A model generated the notes under the pieces. The model was not told the DNA's origin, did no database searches, and saw nothing but the letters and a program-made list of their open reading frames with translations. Source: CAMDHY01 sp046156265 (GTDB taxonomy: Bacteria > Pseudomonadota > Alphaproteobacteria > Rhizobiales > Segnochrobactraceae). From it: DNA of 64,000 nt. Both the position numbers and the translations under genes were made by a program. Below are positions 42,732-49,948 of the stretch, in pieces. The stretch covers positions 1 through 64,000 of the forward strand of contig NZ_JAWDIR010000003.1 in assembly GCF_046156265.1 (NCBI RefSeq). The letters are read 5' to 3'. The stretch's first letter is position 1. The number at the start of each line of letters is the position of its first letter.

Positions 42732-43195
42732 GCGGCGTGCGCCACGACGAGCCAGCGGCCGTCGACCTTGCGGAACACGGTGAGCCGCGGCGCCGCCCCG
42801 ACGATCGTCTTGCCATCGGCGATCTGCTCGACCTCCATGACGTAGCGCACGACCAGCACGCCGTCGGCCTCGGTCGCGATCAGATCGCGCGCCACCGGCG
42901 CCTTCACCTGCCGCGTCCGGCCGCCGGCGAGGTACTCCTCGCGCGTGAAACCGCGGTTGTCCGAGCGCTGCACCTGGAACTCCGGCGCCAGCACGGCGGT
43001 CACCGCCGCCGCGTCGTTGCTGGCGAGCGCGTCGAGCCACGCCTTCACCGCATCGTCGGCATCGGCGGCGAAGGCCGGCGCCGGGAGGGCGAGCAGGACC
43101 GCCCCGGCGACAGCGAGACGGAGACGGCGGGCCAGCGACTGGCCGGCTTGGCCGGCGCCCGACCTCGCGCCGGCCCGGATGGTGTCTTTGGACAT
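42713..43195 (-). CDS. Exported SnoaL/NTF2-like protein, copy 1
   Basis: A 160-aa protein with a Sec signal peptide (LRLAVAGAVLLALPAPAFAA, cut likely after AFA). The mature part DADDAVKAWLDALASNDAAA and RLTVFRKVDGRWLVVAHA is a cone-shaped NTF2-like fold. ATG 43195 is preceded by GGGGAGG at good spacing, so it is taken as start rather than upstream ATGs. It overlaps the end of the convergent DJ-1 gene by 19 bp. A paralogue lies 314 bp upstream on the same strand. The ligand or reaction is unknown. Confidence 0.8.
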   Translation of the reverse strand: MSKDTIRAGARSGAGQAGQSLARRLRLAVAGAVLLALPAPAFAADADDAVKAWLDALASNDAAAVTAVLAPEFQVQRSDNRGFTREEYLAGGRTRQVKAPVARDLIATEADGVLVVRYVMEVEQIADGKTIVGAAPRLTVFRKVDGRWLVVAHAAYPAAR

Positions 43196-43255
43196 GCCAA
43201 TCCTCCCCATCGATGATCCGCCGTGCCGCAACTTCGGAGGCGTGGTGCCGCGTGG

Positions 43256-43413
43256 CCCCCCCTCCCTACCCTCCCCCGCGAGGGGGGAGGGTTCGCGCCG
43301 AGACTTTGGGGATGTCGGTACCATCCTGAAACGTCGATCATTCTCTCCGTCAGGGACGTTAAACCACCGACGAAAACCCTCCCCCCTCGCGGGGGAGGGT
43401 AGGGAGGGGGGGG
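43256..43413. repeat. Palindromic intergenic repeat (copy 1)
   Basis: Long arms CCCTCCCTACCCTCCCCC + GCGAGGGG and the inverse near 43377-43413 flank a core of about 90 bp. Each arm itself forms a C-tract/G-tract hairpin. The internal words GCGCCGAGA, CCATCCTGAA and the arm AAACCCTCCCCCCTCGCGGG recur at 56.99-57.13 kb, so this is a dispersed repeat family. It sits exactly between the two SnoaL-like paralogues. Confidence 0.85.
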
Positions 43414-43508
43414 CCGCGGATTCGGCGCCCGGGGCTTTGCCGCCATCCCGATGCCGCACAGGCCTGCGGACGGAGGGTGTTGCCGCCCCGCCCCTGCCTT
43501 CTGATCGG

Positions 43509-43979
43509 CTACTTCCCGATCGGCGCGAAGTTCGCGTGCGCCACCACCAGCCAGCGGTCGCCCTCCTTGCGGAACACCGTCAGGCGTGGCGCCTCCCCGA
43601 CAACGGTGCCGCCGTCGATCGTCTGCTCGACGTCGAGGACGTAGCGCACCACCAGCACGTCGCCGGATGCCGTCACCACGAGGTCGCGCGGTACCGGCGG
43701 GCGCGCCTGGCGCGAGCGGCCGGTGCCGAGATAGTCGGCGCGATCGTAGCCGCGCCCGTCCGAGCGCAGGATCTGGAACTCCGGCGCCAGCACCGCGGCG
43801 AGCGCGGCCTCGTCGGGGCTCGACACCGCGTCGAGCCAGCCCTTCACCGCATCATCCGCGTCGGCGGCGAAGGCGGGCACGGCCAGGACCATCGCCACGG
43901 CCAGTCCCGCGACGGGGCCGATCGAGCACAGGGCGACGCCACGGCGGCGGCAGCGATCGAAGAAGGGTTCAGTCGGCAT
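43509..43979 (-). CDS. Exported SnoaL/NTF2-like protein, copy 2
   Basis: A 156-aa paralogue of the neighbouring gene: DADDAVKGWLDAVSSPDEAA, LAPEFQILRSDGRGYDRADY and RLTVFRKEGDRWLVVAHANF align almost residue for residue. The signal peptide is VAGLAVAMVLAVPAFAA. ATG 43979 has GGAG at proper spacing; an ATG 6 bp upstream is possible. Tandem duplication is clear. No operon partner indicates the function. Confidence 0.8.
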   Translation of the reverse strand: MPTEPFFDRCRRRGVALCSIGPVAGLAVAMVLAVPAFAADADDAVKGWLDAVSSPDEAALAAVLAPEFQILRSDGRGYDRADYLGTGRSRQARPPVPRDLVVTASGDVLVVRYVLDVEQTIDGGTVVGEAPRLTVFRKEGDRWLVVAHANFAPIGK

Positions 43980-44070
43980 GGGCATCTCCTCGCGGATCGG
44001 CCGCCACTCTAGCCTGAGGCGCGCGTGGGGGAAGATGCCGCGCGTGCGGACGCCGGCGAAATCGGGCGTC

Positions 44071-44463
44071 TCAGTTGCCCGCCGGAGCCGTGGCGCCGCC
44101 GGCGATCAGGCGGACGCGGGCGATCACCTCGCCGCTCGCAAGATCGACCACCACCGCCATCCGGCCGCCGCCGGGCTCGTCGACGACGAGGGTCAGCCGG
44201 TCGCCGTCGGCGCTCGCCGAGGCGATCGAGGCGCCCGTCGGCGCCGGCACCGTCACGTCGCCGAGCGGACGGCCGCTATCGCCATCGCGCGTCACGCGGT
44301 AGAGGATCGCGGCGAACACGGCGATCAGGCCGGCGGCCATCACCAGCGTCGAGACGCGCAGGAGGCCGCGCAGCTTCTGGTGGACACGCTCCACCGCCGG
44401 ATCGAGCGGCGGCTCTTCCGGATCTTCCAGAGCGGGGGAGGGGCGCGGGGACAGGAAGGACAT
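44071..44463 (-). CDS. DUF6476-type single-pass membrane protein
   Basis: A 130-aa protein starting at ATG 44463 (MSFLSPRPSPALEDPEEPPL). One transmembrane helix spans about 38-60 (TLVMAAGLIAVFAAILYRVT), followed by a small beta-rich domain (VVVDLASGEVIARVRLI). This matches the small alphaproteobacterial DUF6476 family, which often sits divergent from an RluD-type gene as here. Only 9 bp separate the two start codons, so their promoters must overlap the opposite coding regions. Function unknown. Confidence 0.7.
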   Translation of the reverse strand: MSFLSPRPSPALEDPEEPPLDPAVERVHQKLRGLLRVSTLVMAAGLIAVFAAILYRVTRDGDSGRPLGDVTVPAPTGASIASASADGDRLTLVVDEPGGGRMAVVVDLASGEVIARVRLIAGGATAPAGN

Positions 44464-44472
44464 CGGCGCCTT

Positions 44473-45696
44473 ATGGCACGAGCCCGGAAGCTTGGCGAGA
44501 CGCGCGGACGCACTGCGGACGGTCGCACGCGCAAGGACGCGGCGGCACCGGACGCGGAGGTCGAGCGCCGTCCGCAGCTGCCGTCTGCCGCGTCCCGATC
44601 CCTCGAGGTCGAGCCGGACGCCTTCGAGGACGCGGACGACGAGGTCGTCGCCATCGCCGAAGCGGCCGTCCCTGACGACGGCGCGGCCCCGGCCGACGCC
44701 GCCCGCACCGTCGAGGCCGTCGTCGCCGAGACCGACGCCCGCGTCCGCCTCGACGTCGCCTTCGCCGCCGCCTCGGGCCTGAGCCGCGCCCGGGTGCAGG
44801 CGCTCGTCAAGGCCGGCCACGCCCGCATCGACGGCCGCACCGTCGACAACGCCTCGCTGAAGCTCAGCCCCGGCGCGCGGCTCTCCCTCGACATCCCCGC
44901 CCCGGCCGACGCGACGCCTCTCCCCGAGGCGATCCCGCTCGCCATCGTCTTTGAGGACGCCGAACTCGTCGTCGTCGACAAGCCGGCCGGCCTCGTCGTC
45001 CACCCCGCCCCCGGCAACGCCACCGGCACGCTGGTCAACGCGCTGCTGCACCACTGCCGCGGCCAGCTCTCCGGCATCGGCGGCGTGCGTCGGCCCGGCA
45101 TCGTCCACCGCCTCGACAAGGACACCAGCGGCCTCCTCGTCGTCGCCAAGACCAACCGCGCCCACCAGAGCCTCGCCGCCCAGTTCGCCGACCACGGCCG
45201 CACCGGCGACCTCGAGCGGCGCTATCTCGCGATCGTCTGGGGCGTGCCGGCGGCGGCGGCCGGCACGATCGACGCCGCGCTCGCCCGCGATCCGCGAAAC
45301 CCGATGCGCCGCGCCGTCGGGAAGGGCGCCTCGGCGAAGCACGCCGTCACCCACTGGCGCCTCCTCGAGCGCTTCGCCGGCGCCGACGGCTCGGCCATAG
45401 CGAGCCTCGTCGAGTGCCGGCTGGAGACGGGCCGCACCCACCAGGTGCGCGTCCACATGGCCCACCTCGGCCATCCCCTCCTCGGCGACGCCGACTATGG
45501 CGCCGGCTTCCGCACGAAATCGGGCAAGCTCGCCGAGCCGGCCCGCACGCTCGTCGCCGCCCTCGACCGGCAGGCGCTGCACGCCGCGGGCCTCACTTTC
45601 ACCCATCCCGTCACGGATTCCGTGCTGTCGTTCGAGAGCCCGCTGCCCCCCGACCTCGCCGCGGTGGTGGAAGCCCTGCGCAAGCCGCAGGGCTGA
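44473..45696 (+). CDS. RluA/RluD-family 23S rRNA pseudouridine synthase
   Basis: A 407-aa enzyme. After a charged N-terminal extension (about 75 residues), an S4 RNA-binding domain (VRLDVAFAAASGLSRARVQA, LVKAGHARIDG) leads into the catalytic domain. The catalytic Asp is in GIVHRLDKDTSGLLVVAK (about residue 217). LVVVDKPAGLVVHPAPGN and CRLETGRTHQVRVHMAHLGH are further family motifs. It most likely modifies helix 69 of 23S rRNA, as RluD does. The true start may be downstream of ATG 44473 because the extension is unusually long. It lies just upstream of rpoH, as in many alphaproteobacteria. Confidence 0.9.
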   Translation: MARARKLGETRGRTADGRTRKDAAAPDAEVERRPQLPSAASRSLEVEPDAFEDADDEVVAIAEAAVPDDGAAPADAARTVEAVVAETDARVRLDVAFAAASGLSRARVQALVKAGHARIDGRTVDNASLKLSPGARLSLDIPAPADATPLPEAIPLAIVFEDAELVVVDKPAGLVVHPAPGNATGTLVNALLHHCRGQLSGIGGVRRPGIVHRLDKDTSGLLVVAKTNRAHQSLAAQFADHGRTGDLERRYLAIVWGVPAAAAGTIDAALARDPRNPMRRAVGKGASAKHAVTHWRLLERFAGADGSAIASLVECRLETGRTHQVRVHMAHLGHPLLGDADYGAGFRTKSGKLAEPARTLVAALDRQALHAAGLTFTHPVTDSVLSFESPLPPDLAAVVEALRKPQG

Positions 45697-45826
45697 GGAT
45701 ACGGAACAACGGGGCGGGGTCGCGATTTCGACACGAAGACCCATATCAATGGGTTCGCGTGCCCCGCGTGGGACGCCGCCCGAACGGCCATGAGGCGACG
45801 GGCGACAGAGGAGGAGGGTGCCTTCG

Positions 45827-46726
45827 ATGGCCCGATCCGCATTGCCTGCCATCGCCTCCGGCGAGGCCGGCCTTTCGCGTTATCTGACTGAAATCCGCAA
45901 GTTCCCGATGCTGGAACCGCAGGAAGAATTCATGCTCGCCAAGCGCTACGCCGAACACGGCGACAGCGCGGCGGCCGAGCGGCTCGTCACCTCGCATCTC
46001 CGGCTCGTCGCCAAGATCGCCATGGGCTATCGCGGCTACGGCCTGCCGATCGGCGAGGTCATCTCCGAGGGCAACGTCGGCCTGATGCAGGCCGTCAAGC
46101 GCTTCGAGCCCGACAAGGGCTTCCGCCTCGCCACCTACGCCATGTGGTGGATCAAGGCAGCGATCCAGGAGTACATCCTGCGCTCGTGGAGCCTCGTGAA
46201 GATGGGCACCACCGCCAACCAGAAGCGGCTGTTCTTCAACCTGCGCAAGGTGAAGGGGCAGATCCAGGCGCTGGAAGAGGGCGACCTTCGCCCGGATCAG
46301 GTGGCGGTGATCGCCGAGAAGCTCGGCGTGCCGGCCGAGGACGTCATCTCGATGAACCGCCGCCTCGGCGGCGACACCTCGCTCAACGCGCCGATCCGCG
46401 CCGAGAGCGAGGGCGGCGAGTGGCAGGACTGGCTGGTCGACGATTCCGCCAGCCAGGAGGACGTGCTCGCCGAGAGCGAGGAGCTCAACGCCCGCCGCAC
46501 CATGCTGAAGGGAGCGCTCGGCGTGCTCAACGAGCGCGAGCGCCGCATCTTCGAGGCGCGCCGCCTGTCGGAGGACCCGATGACGCTGGAGGACCTCTCC
46601 GGCGAGTTCGGCGTCAGCCGCGAGCGCGTCCGCCAGATCGAAGTGCGCGCCTTCGAGAAGGTGCAGGACGCCGTCCGCAAGGCGGCGGTGGAACACGAGC
46701 GCCCGCGCGCCGACGCCCACGTCTGA
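45827..46726 (+). CDS. rpoH: RNA polymerase sigma-32 (heat-shock) factor
   Basis: A 299-aa sigma-70-family factor of the RpoH group. Region 2 reads LVTSHLRLVAKIAMGYRGYG, LPIGEVISEGNVGLMQAVKR and FRLATYAMWWIKAAIQEYIL. The RpoH box RSWSLVKMGTTANQKRLFFN, continuing LRKVKG, is present and diagnostic. Region 4 ends with LEDLSGEFGVSRERVRQIEV. It directs heat-shock transcription. ATG 45827 follows a GAGGAGGG ribosome-binding site; a GTG 9 bp upstream is less likely. A strong terminator lies downstream. Confidence 0.96.
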   Translation: MARSALPAIASGEAGLSRYLTEIRKFPMLEPQEEFMLAKRYAEHGDSAAAERLVTSHLRLVAKIAMGYRGYGLPIGEVISEGNVGLMQAVKRFEPDKGFRLATYAMWWIKAAIQEYILRSWSLVKMGTTANQKRLFFNLRKVKGQIQALEEGDLRPDQVAVIAEKLGVPAEDVISMNRRLGGDTSLNAPIRAESEGGEWQDWLVDDSASQEDVLAESEELNARRTMLKGALGVLNERERRIFEARRLSEDPMTLEDLSGEFGVSRERVRQIEVRAFEKVQDAVRKAAVEHERPRADAHV

Positions 46727-46760
46727 ACCGACGTCTGGGTCCAGTCTTTCCGCCGATCCG

Positions 46761-46793
46761 GGAGGCGCCCTTCGTGGGCGCCTCTTTTTTTTG
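46761..46793 (+). terminator. Rho-independent terminator after rpoH
   Basis: A perfect 9-bp stem GAGGCGCCC (46762-46770) / GGGCGCCTC (46776-46784) with a TTCGT loop is followed by eight T. It ends the rpoH transcript. Confidence 0.92.
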
Positions 46794-46801
46794 TCCCGGC
46801 T

Positions 46802-47314
46802 TCAGCGGCTCGCCGGCGCCTCGTCCTCGATGGCGCGCGCCGGCCGGCGCGCCTCGTAGTCGTAGACGGCGAGTTGCCGGCGCAGCGGCGAGACGCGCAG
46901 CCCTTCCGCCTCGAGCAGCGCCGCCTGCCGCTCGACCCCGCCGGGCAGCTTCGGATTGAGGAAGCCACCCTTGCGCAGCACGCGCCACCACGGCGTCAGC
47001 TCGCCCTGCGGCACCCCGCCAGCACGACGCTCCTCGGCGGCGCGGGCGGCAAGGTTCGCGAAGATCGCCGTCGACACCGGGCAGGCGACCGCCACCTTGT
47101 AGCGCCGCGCCAGCGCCGCGCGCAGGTCGTCGAGCGTGACGACCTCGCCGGGCCCGACGGCGCGGATGAGGCCGTCCACTTCGGCCGGGCTCGACACCAC
47201 CATGGCGCCGCCCTTCGCCTCCGAATAGCCGGGCGCGCCCGGCGGGATGAGGTGGACGATGTGCGGTTCCCGCCCGCCGTCCAGATGGTCGATGGCCGAT
47301 TTCTTCCGTGGCAT
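46802..47314 (-). CDS. MGMT-family (alkyltransferase-like) protein
   Basis: A 170-aa protein. The middle and C-terminal part has the winged-helix DNA-binding fold of O6-methylguanine methyltransferases: EVVTLDDLRAALARRYKVAV, STAIFANLAARAAEERRAGG, and ELTPWWRVLRKGGFLNPKLP with the WxRVLxxxG and LPGGVERQAALLEAEG motifs. The reactive PCHR cysteine of true methyltransferases is absent, so it is more like the 'MGMT family protein' or Atl-type sensors that bind alkylated DNA. The start at ATG 47314 (MPRKKSAIDHLDGG) is the most conserved-looking. Confidence 0.75.
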   Translation of the reverse strand: MPRKKSAIDHLDGGREPHIVHLIPPGAPGYSEAKGGAMVVSSPAEVDGLIRAVGPGEVVTLDDLRAALARRYKVAVACPVSTAIFANLAARAAEERRAGGVPQGELTPWWRVLRKGGFLNPKLPGGVERQAALLEAEGLRVSPLRRQLAVYDYEARRPARAIEDEAPASR

Positions 47315-47432
47315 GGCGTGCACCCGTGCTTCGTGGTCCGGGTCGAACCAGCTAGCGCACGATGGGCCGTTTGAGAACAAGGCCGGTTTGTTCGAGCTTT
47401 GTCCCGCGATCGCTCTCCTGTCACCGGCCAGC

Positions 47433-47458
47433 AAAAAGGCGCCCTCTCGGGCGCCTTT
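47433..47458 (-). terminator. Terminator of the sulfatase transcript
   Basis: A perfect 10-bp stem AAAGGCGCCC / GGGCGCCTTT with a TCTC loop. Read on the minus strand it is followed by five T. It lies about 50 bp past the stop of the first sulfatase and probably ends that transcript; it could also work weakly on the plus strand. Confidence 0.8.
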
Positions 47459-47508
47459 CCATGTCGCTCTCGGTGGTGGGGAGGGAGGTCCCCTCTCCTC
47501 GCCAGTGG

Positions 47509-49770
47509 TCAGCGCAGGGCCGCGGCCCGCTTCAGCACCCTGCCGGCTTCCGCCGTGCAGTCGGTGCCGAGGTTGTCGTTGATGATCTGCAGGTCGGCAT
47601 CGTTGGTCAGCCCGTCGACGTTGATGTCGTAGCGGCTCGGCCCCTTGTCCTGGAACGAGGTCCAGCCGGCGACGTCGAGGTCGTCGACCTTCATGTCCAT
47701 GTTGCCGTCGCCGATCGCCGTGCAGGCGTTCTGCGGGTCCGCCGAGGCCCGGATCGATTCCAGTTCGGCATAGAGCGCCTGGAAGCGGGCGAGGTTCTTG
47801 TCGGACAGGCACTCGGACGGATCGGAACCGCAGTCGGCGGCGAGGTTGGCGTTCGCCTTGTCGAGGCCGGTCGGGTTCGTCTTCGTCACCTTGACGTTGT
47901 AGAGTTCGTAGGTGGTGGCGAGGTTGTATTCCGCCCACGGGAACGCCGGCGTGTCCCCCTCCTGCAGCGGCGCGGCGCAGTTGGTGTTCTGCATCTCGAC
48001 CAGCTTGAAGTTCGCGTCACGCACCGCGGCCTGGTTGACCGGGAAGATGGTCTGCCCCTGCGACGGGTCGATCACCGCGCAGCACGAGGTCTGCTGCACC
48101 GGGGCGCCCGGGCCGTACCAGGTGCCGTTGTTGTTGACGCAGAGCGACTCGGTCGGGAACAGCACGTCGTTGCAGCTGTTGCCGATGTAGCAGGGCCAGC
48201 TGCGCTCCTCGGGGTCGGGCGTGAACACGCCCGGGCCGAGTTCCGCATAGTTGGTCTTGCGGATCGGCGCCTGGTCCGGCCGGCGGACATAGGGCAGCAG
48301 CGGCTTCGAATCGAGGATCGTCGTTGCCGGCACCGCCTGGTTGACGTTGACGTTGGCGAAGGCGCCGAAGAGGTGGAAGAGGTCGGCGATGTTGACCATC
48401 GCGTCGACGTCGCGGTTCGGCTCGACCACGAAGTCGCCCGAGATGATCAGCGGCACGCGCACGCCGGTCTCGTAGACGAAGCCCTTGGCACGCGTCAGCG
48501 AGAAGTCGGACTCGGTGCGCACGGTCGGCCCAAAGCTGCCGTTGTCACCCACCAGCACCAGCGCGATGCCGGTGAGGTCGAGGGTCTCGATGGTCTTGCG
48601 GTTCTTCGACAGCTTGGCGCGGCCGATGCCCTCGAGGAAGCGGCCGATCTCGACGTCGGCGGACTCCAGCATGCCGTTGATCAGCCCGCGCGGCGACACC
48701 GCGGCGAGGCAGTTGTAGGGGTCCTGCATGCCGCCACGAACCAGCTGGTTCGGCGCCGGCTGCAGCGGCGTGTGCATGGAGTTGTAGCTGACCGTGAGCA
48801 TCTTCTTGCCCTTGGTGGTGGTCCACCAGTCGACGGCATTGTCGCTCTGCACGGTCGTCATGTACTTGCGGATGGTCTCCTGGTCCGTGCACTGCGGCGC
48901 GGCATAGGGAGAGCGCGCCCTGTTCAGCGTCACCTGCGGCCAGACATAATAGGCGTTGTCGACGCTGAAGGCCGACTTCTCCGGCTTGTCGGCGCCGCAG
49001 CGCTCGCCCGGCGTGAAGATGCCGCCGGTCTGAAGGCAGGTCTCGGACGGCGTCGTCTGCGGCCGGGCGTTCTTCTCGCGGATGTACTCGCAGGAGATCC
49101 TGTTGTTCGCCCCGAGCGAATAGCAGGCGCCGTTCTGGGTGGTCTGGAAGAAGCCGCAGGTCTGGCTGCCCGTCGGATCGACGCCGCCGGCCGTGTAGTC
49201 GGTCGACGGTGGCCCGGGGGTCAGGTTGCCGATGAAGGCGTCGAAGCCGCGGGTCGAGGGGGCGCAGGTGCCGGCCGGGTCGTTCTCGTCACCGAGGTGG
49301 TACTTGCCGACCATCGCGCTCTTGTAGCCGACGTCGCTGAGGAGCCGCGGCAGCGTCGCCTCGAAGGACGACAGGTATGTCTGCGGGATGTGGTTGTCGA
49401 CGATCGCGTTGGTGACGCCGGTGCGCAGCGGATAGCGGCCGGTGAAGAAGGTGGCGCGGCTCGGCGAGCACTGCGGCATCGCCCAGGCGTTGGAGAAGCG
49501 CACGCCCTGCTCGGCGATCTTGGCGAGGTTCGGCATCTTCGGCGGCGTCCTTCCGCCATAGCCGAACAGGCCGAGCTGGTCGATGCCGACGTCGTCGAGG
49601 ATGATGAAGATGATGTCCTTCGTGGCGCCGCCCGGCAGGCCGACGGGCGTGGCCGCGTCGGCGGCCGAGGTCGCCGCGGCGGCGGGCAGGACGGGCATCG
49701 CCGTCATCAGCGCCGCCACCATCGCGGTCCCTGTCAGGAGCCCGCGTCCGCATCGTCCCAAGATCGTCAT
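47509..49770 (-). CDS. Exported sulfatase with dockerin-like C-terminus, copy 1
   Basis: A 753-aa protein with a signal peptide (GLLTGTAMVAALMTAMPVLP, then AAA). The sulfatase domain starts with IIFIILDDVGIDQLGLFGYG (metal Asp59/Asp60). The formylglycine motif is Cys101 in CSPSR, and the late metal site is LVLVGDNGSFGP. The family is usually 450-600 aa; here extra insertions with many Cys occur, and the C-terminal 60 residues hold two EF-hand-like loops, GDGNMDMKVDDLD and DINVDGLTNDADL, as in dockerin. The formylglycine-generating enzyme is not in the window. Substrate is probably a sulfated glycan, by inference. A close paralogue precedes it. Confidence 0.88.
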   Translation of the reverse strand: MTILGRCGRGLLTGTAMVAALMTAMPVLPAAAATSAADAATPVGLPGGATKDIIFIILDDVGIDQLGLFGYGGRTPPKMPNLAKIAEQGVRFSNAWAMPQCSPSRATFFTGRYPLRTGVTNAIVDNHIPQTYLSSFEATLPRLLSDVGYKSAMVGKYHLGDENDPAGTCAPSTRGFDAFIGNLTPGPPSTDYTAGGVDPTGSQTCGFFQTTQNGACYSLGANNRISCEYIREKNARPQTTPSETCLQTGGIFTPGERCGADKPEKSAFSVDNAYYVWPQVTLNRARSPYAAPQCTDQETIRKYMTTVQSDNAVDWWTTTKGKKMLTVSYNSMHTPLQPAPNQLVRGGMQDPYNCLAAVSPRGLINGMLESADVEIGRFLEGIGRAKLSKNRKTIETLDLTGIALVLVGDNGSFGPTVRTESDFSLTRAKGFVYETGVRVPLIISGDFVVEPNRDVDAMVNIADLFHLFGAFANVNVNQAVPATTILDSKPLLPYVRRPDQAPIRKTNYAELGPGVFTPDPEERSWPCYIGNSCNDVLFPTESLCVNNNGTWYGPGAPVQQTSCCAVIDPSQGQTIFPVNQAAVRDANFKLVEMQNTNCAAPLQEGDTPAFPWAEYNLATTYELYNVKVTKTNPTGLDKANANLAADCGSDPSECLSDKNLARFQALYAELESIRASADPQNACTAIGDGNMDMKVDDLDVAGWTSFQDKGPSRYDINVDGLTNDADLQIINDNLGTDCTAEAGRVLKRAAALR

Positions 49771-49948
49771 GGCGTTCTCTCCAGTCTGCGGCGCTTCTGA
49801 TCGCCGTCTTCGATTCTCGCCGCCTGAGACGAACGTTTCACCCGACTGCGCGCGCAGCAGGTTACGGCATAGGCAAGCCCCGGCGGAGCAGCAACAGGAG
49901 ACTGCTCCGGAACGGACCGAACCCCGCACACCGCGCCCCGCCGGCGCA

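Noticed and set aside
46802..47314. True O6-methylguanine-DNA methyltransferase
   Set aside because: The PCHR active-site motif is missing, so only an MGMT-family or alkyltransferase-like label is justified.
47362..49800. 812-codon plus-strand frame opposite the sulfatase
   Set aside because: It is a shadow. The minus strand encodes signal peptide, CSPSR and metal motifs, while the plus frame has none.
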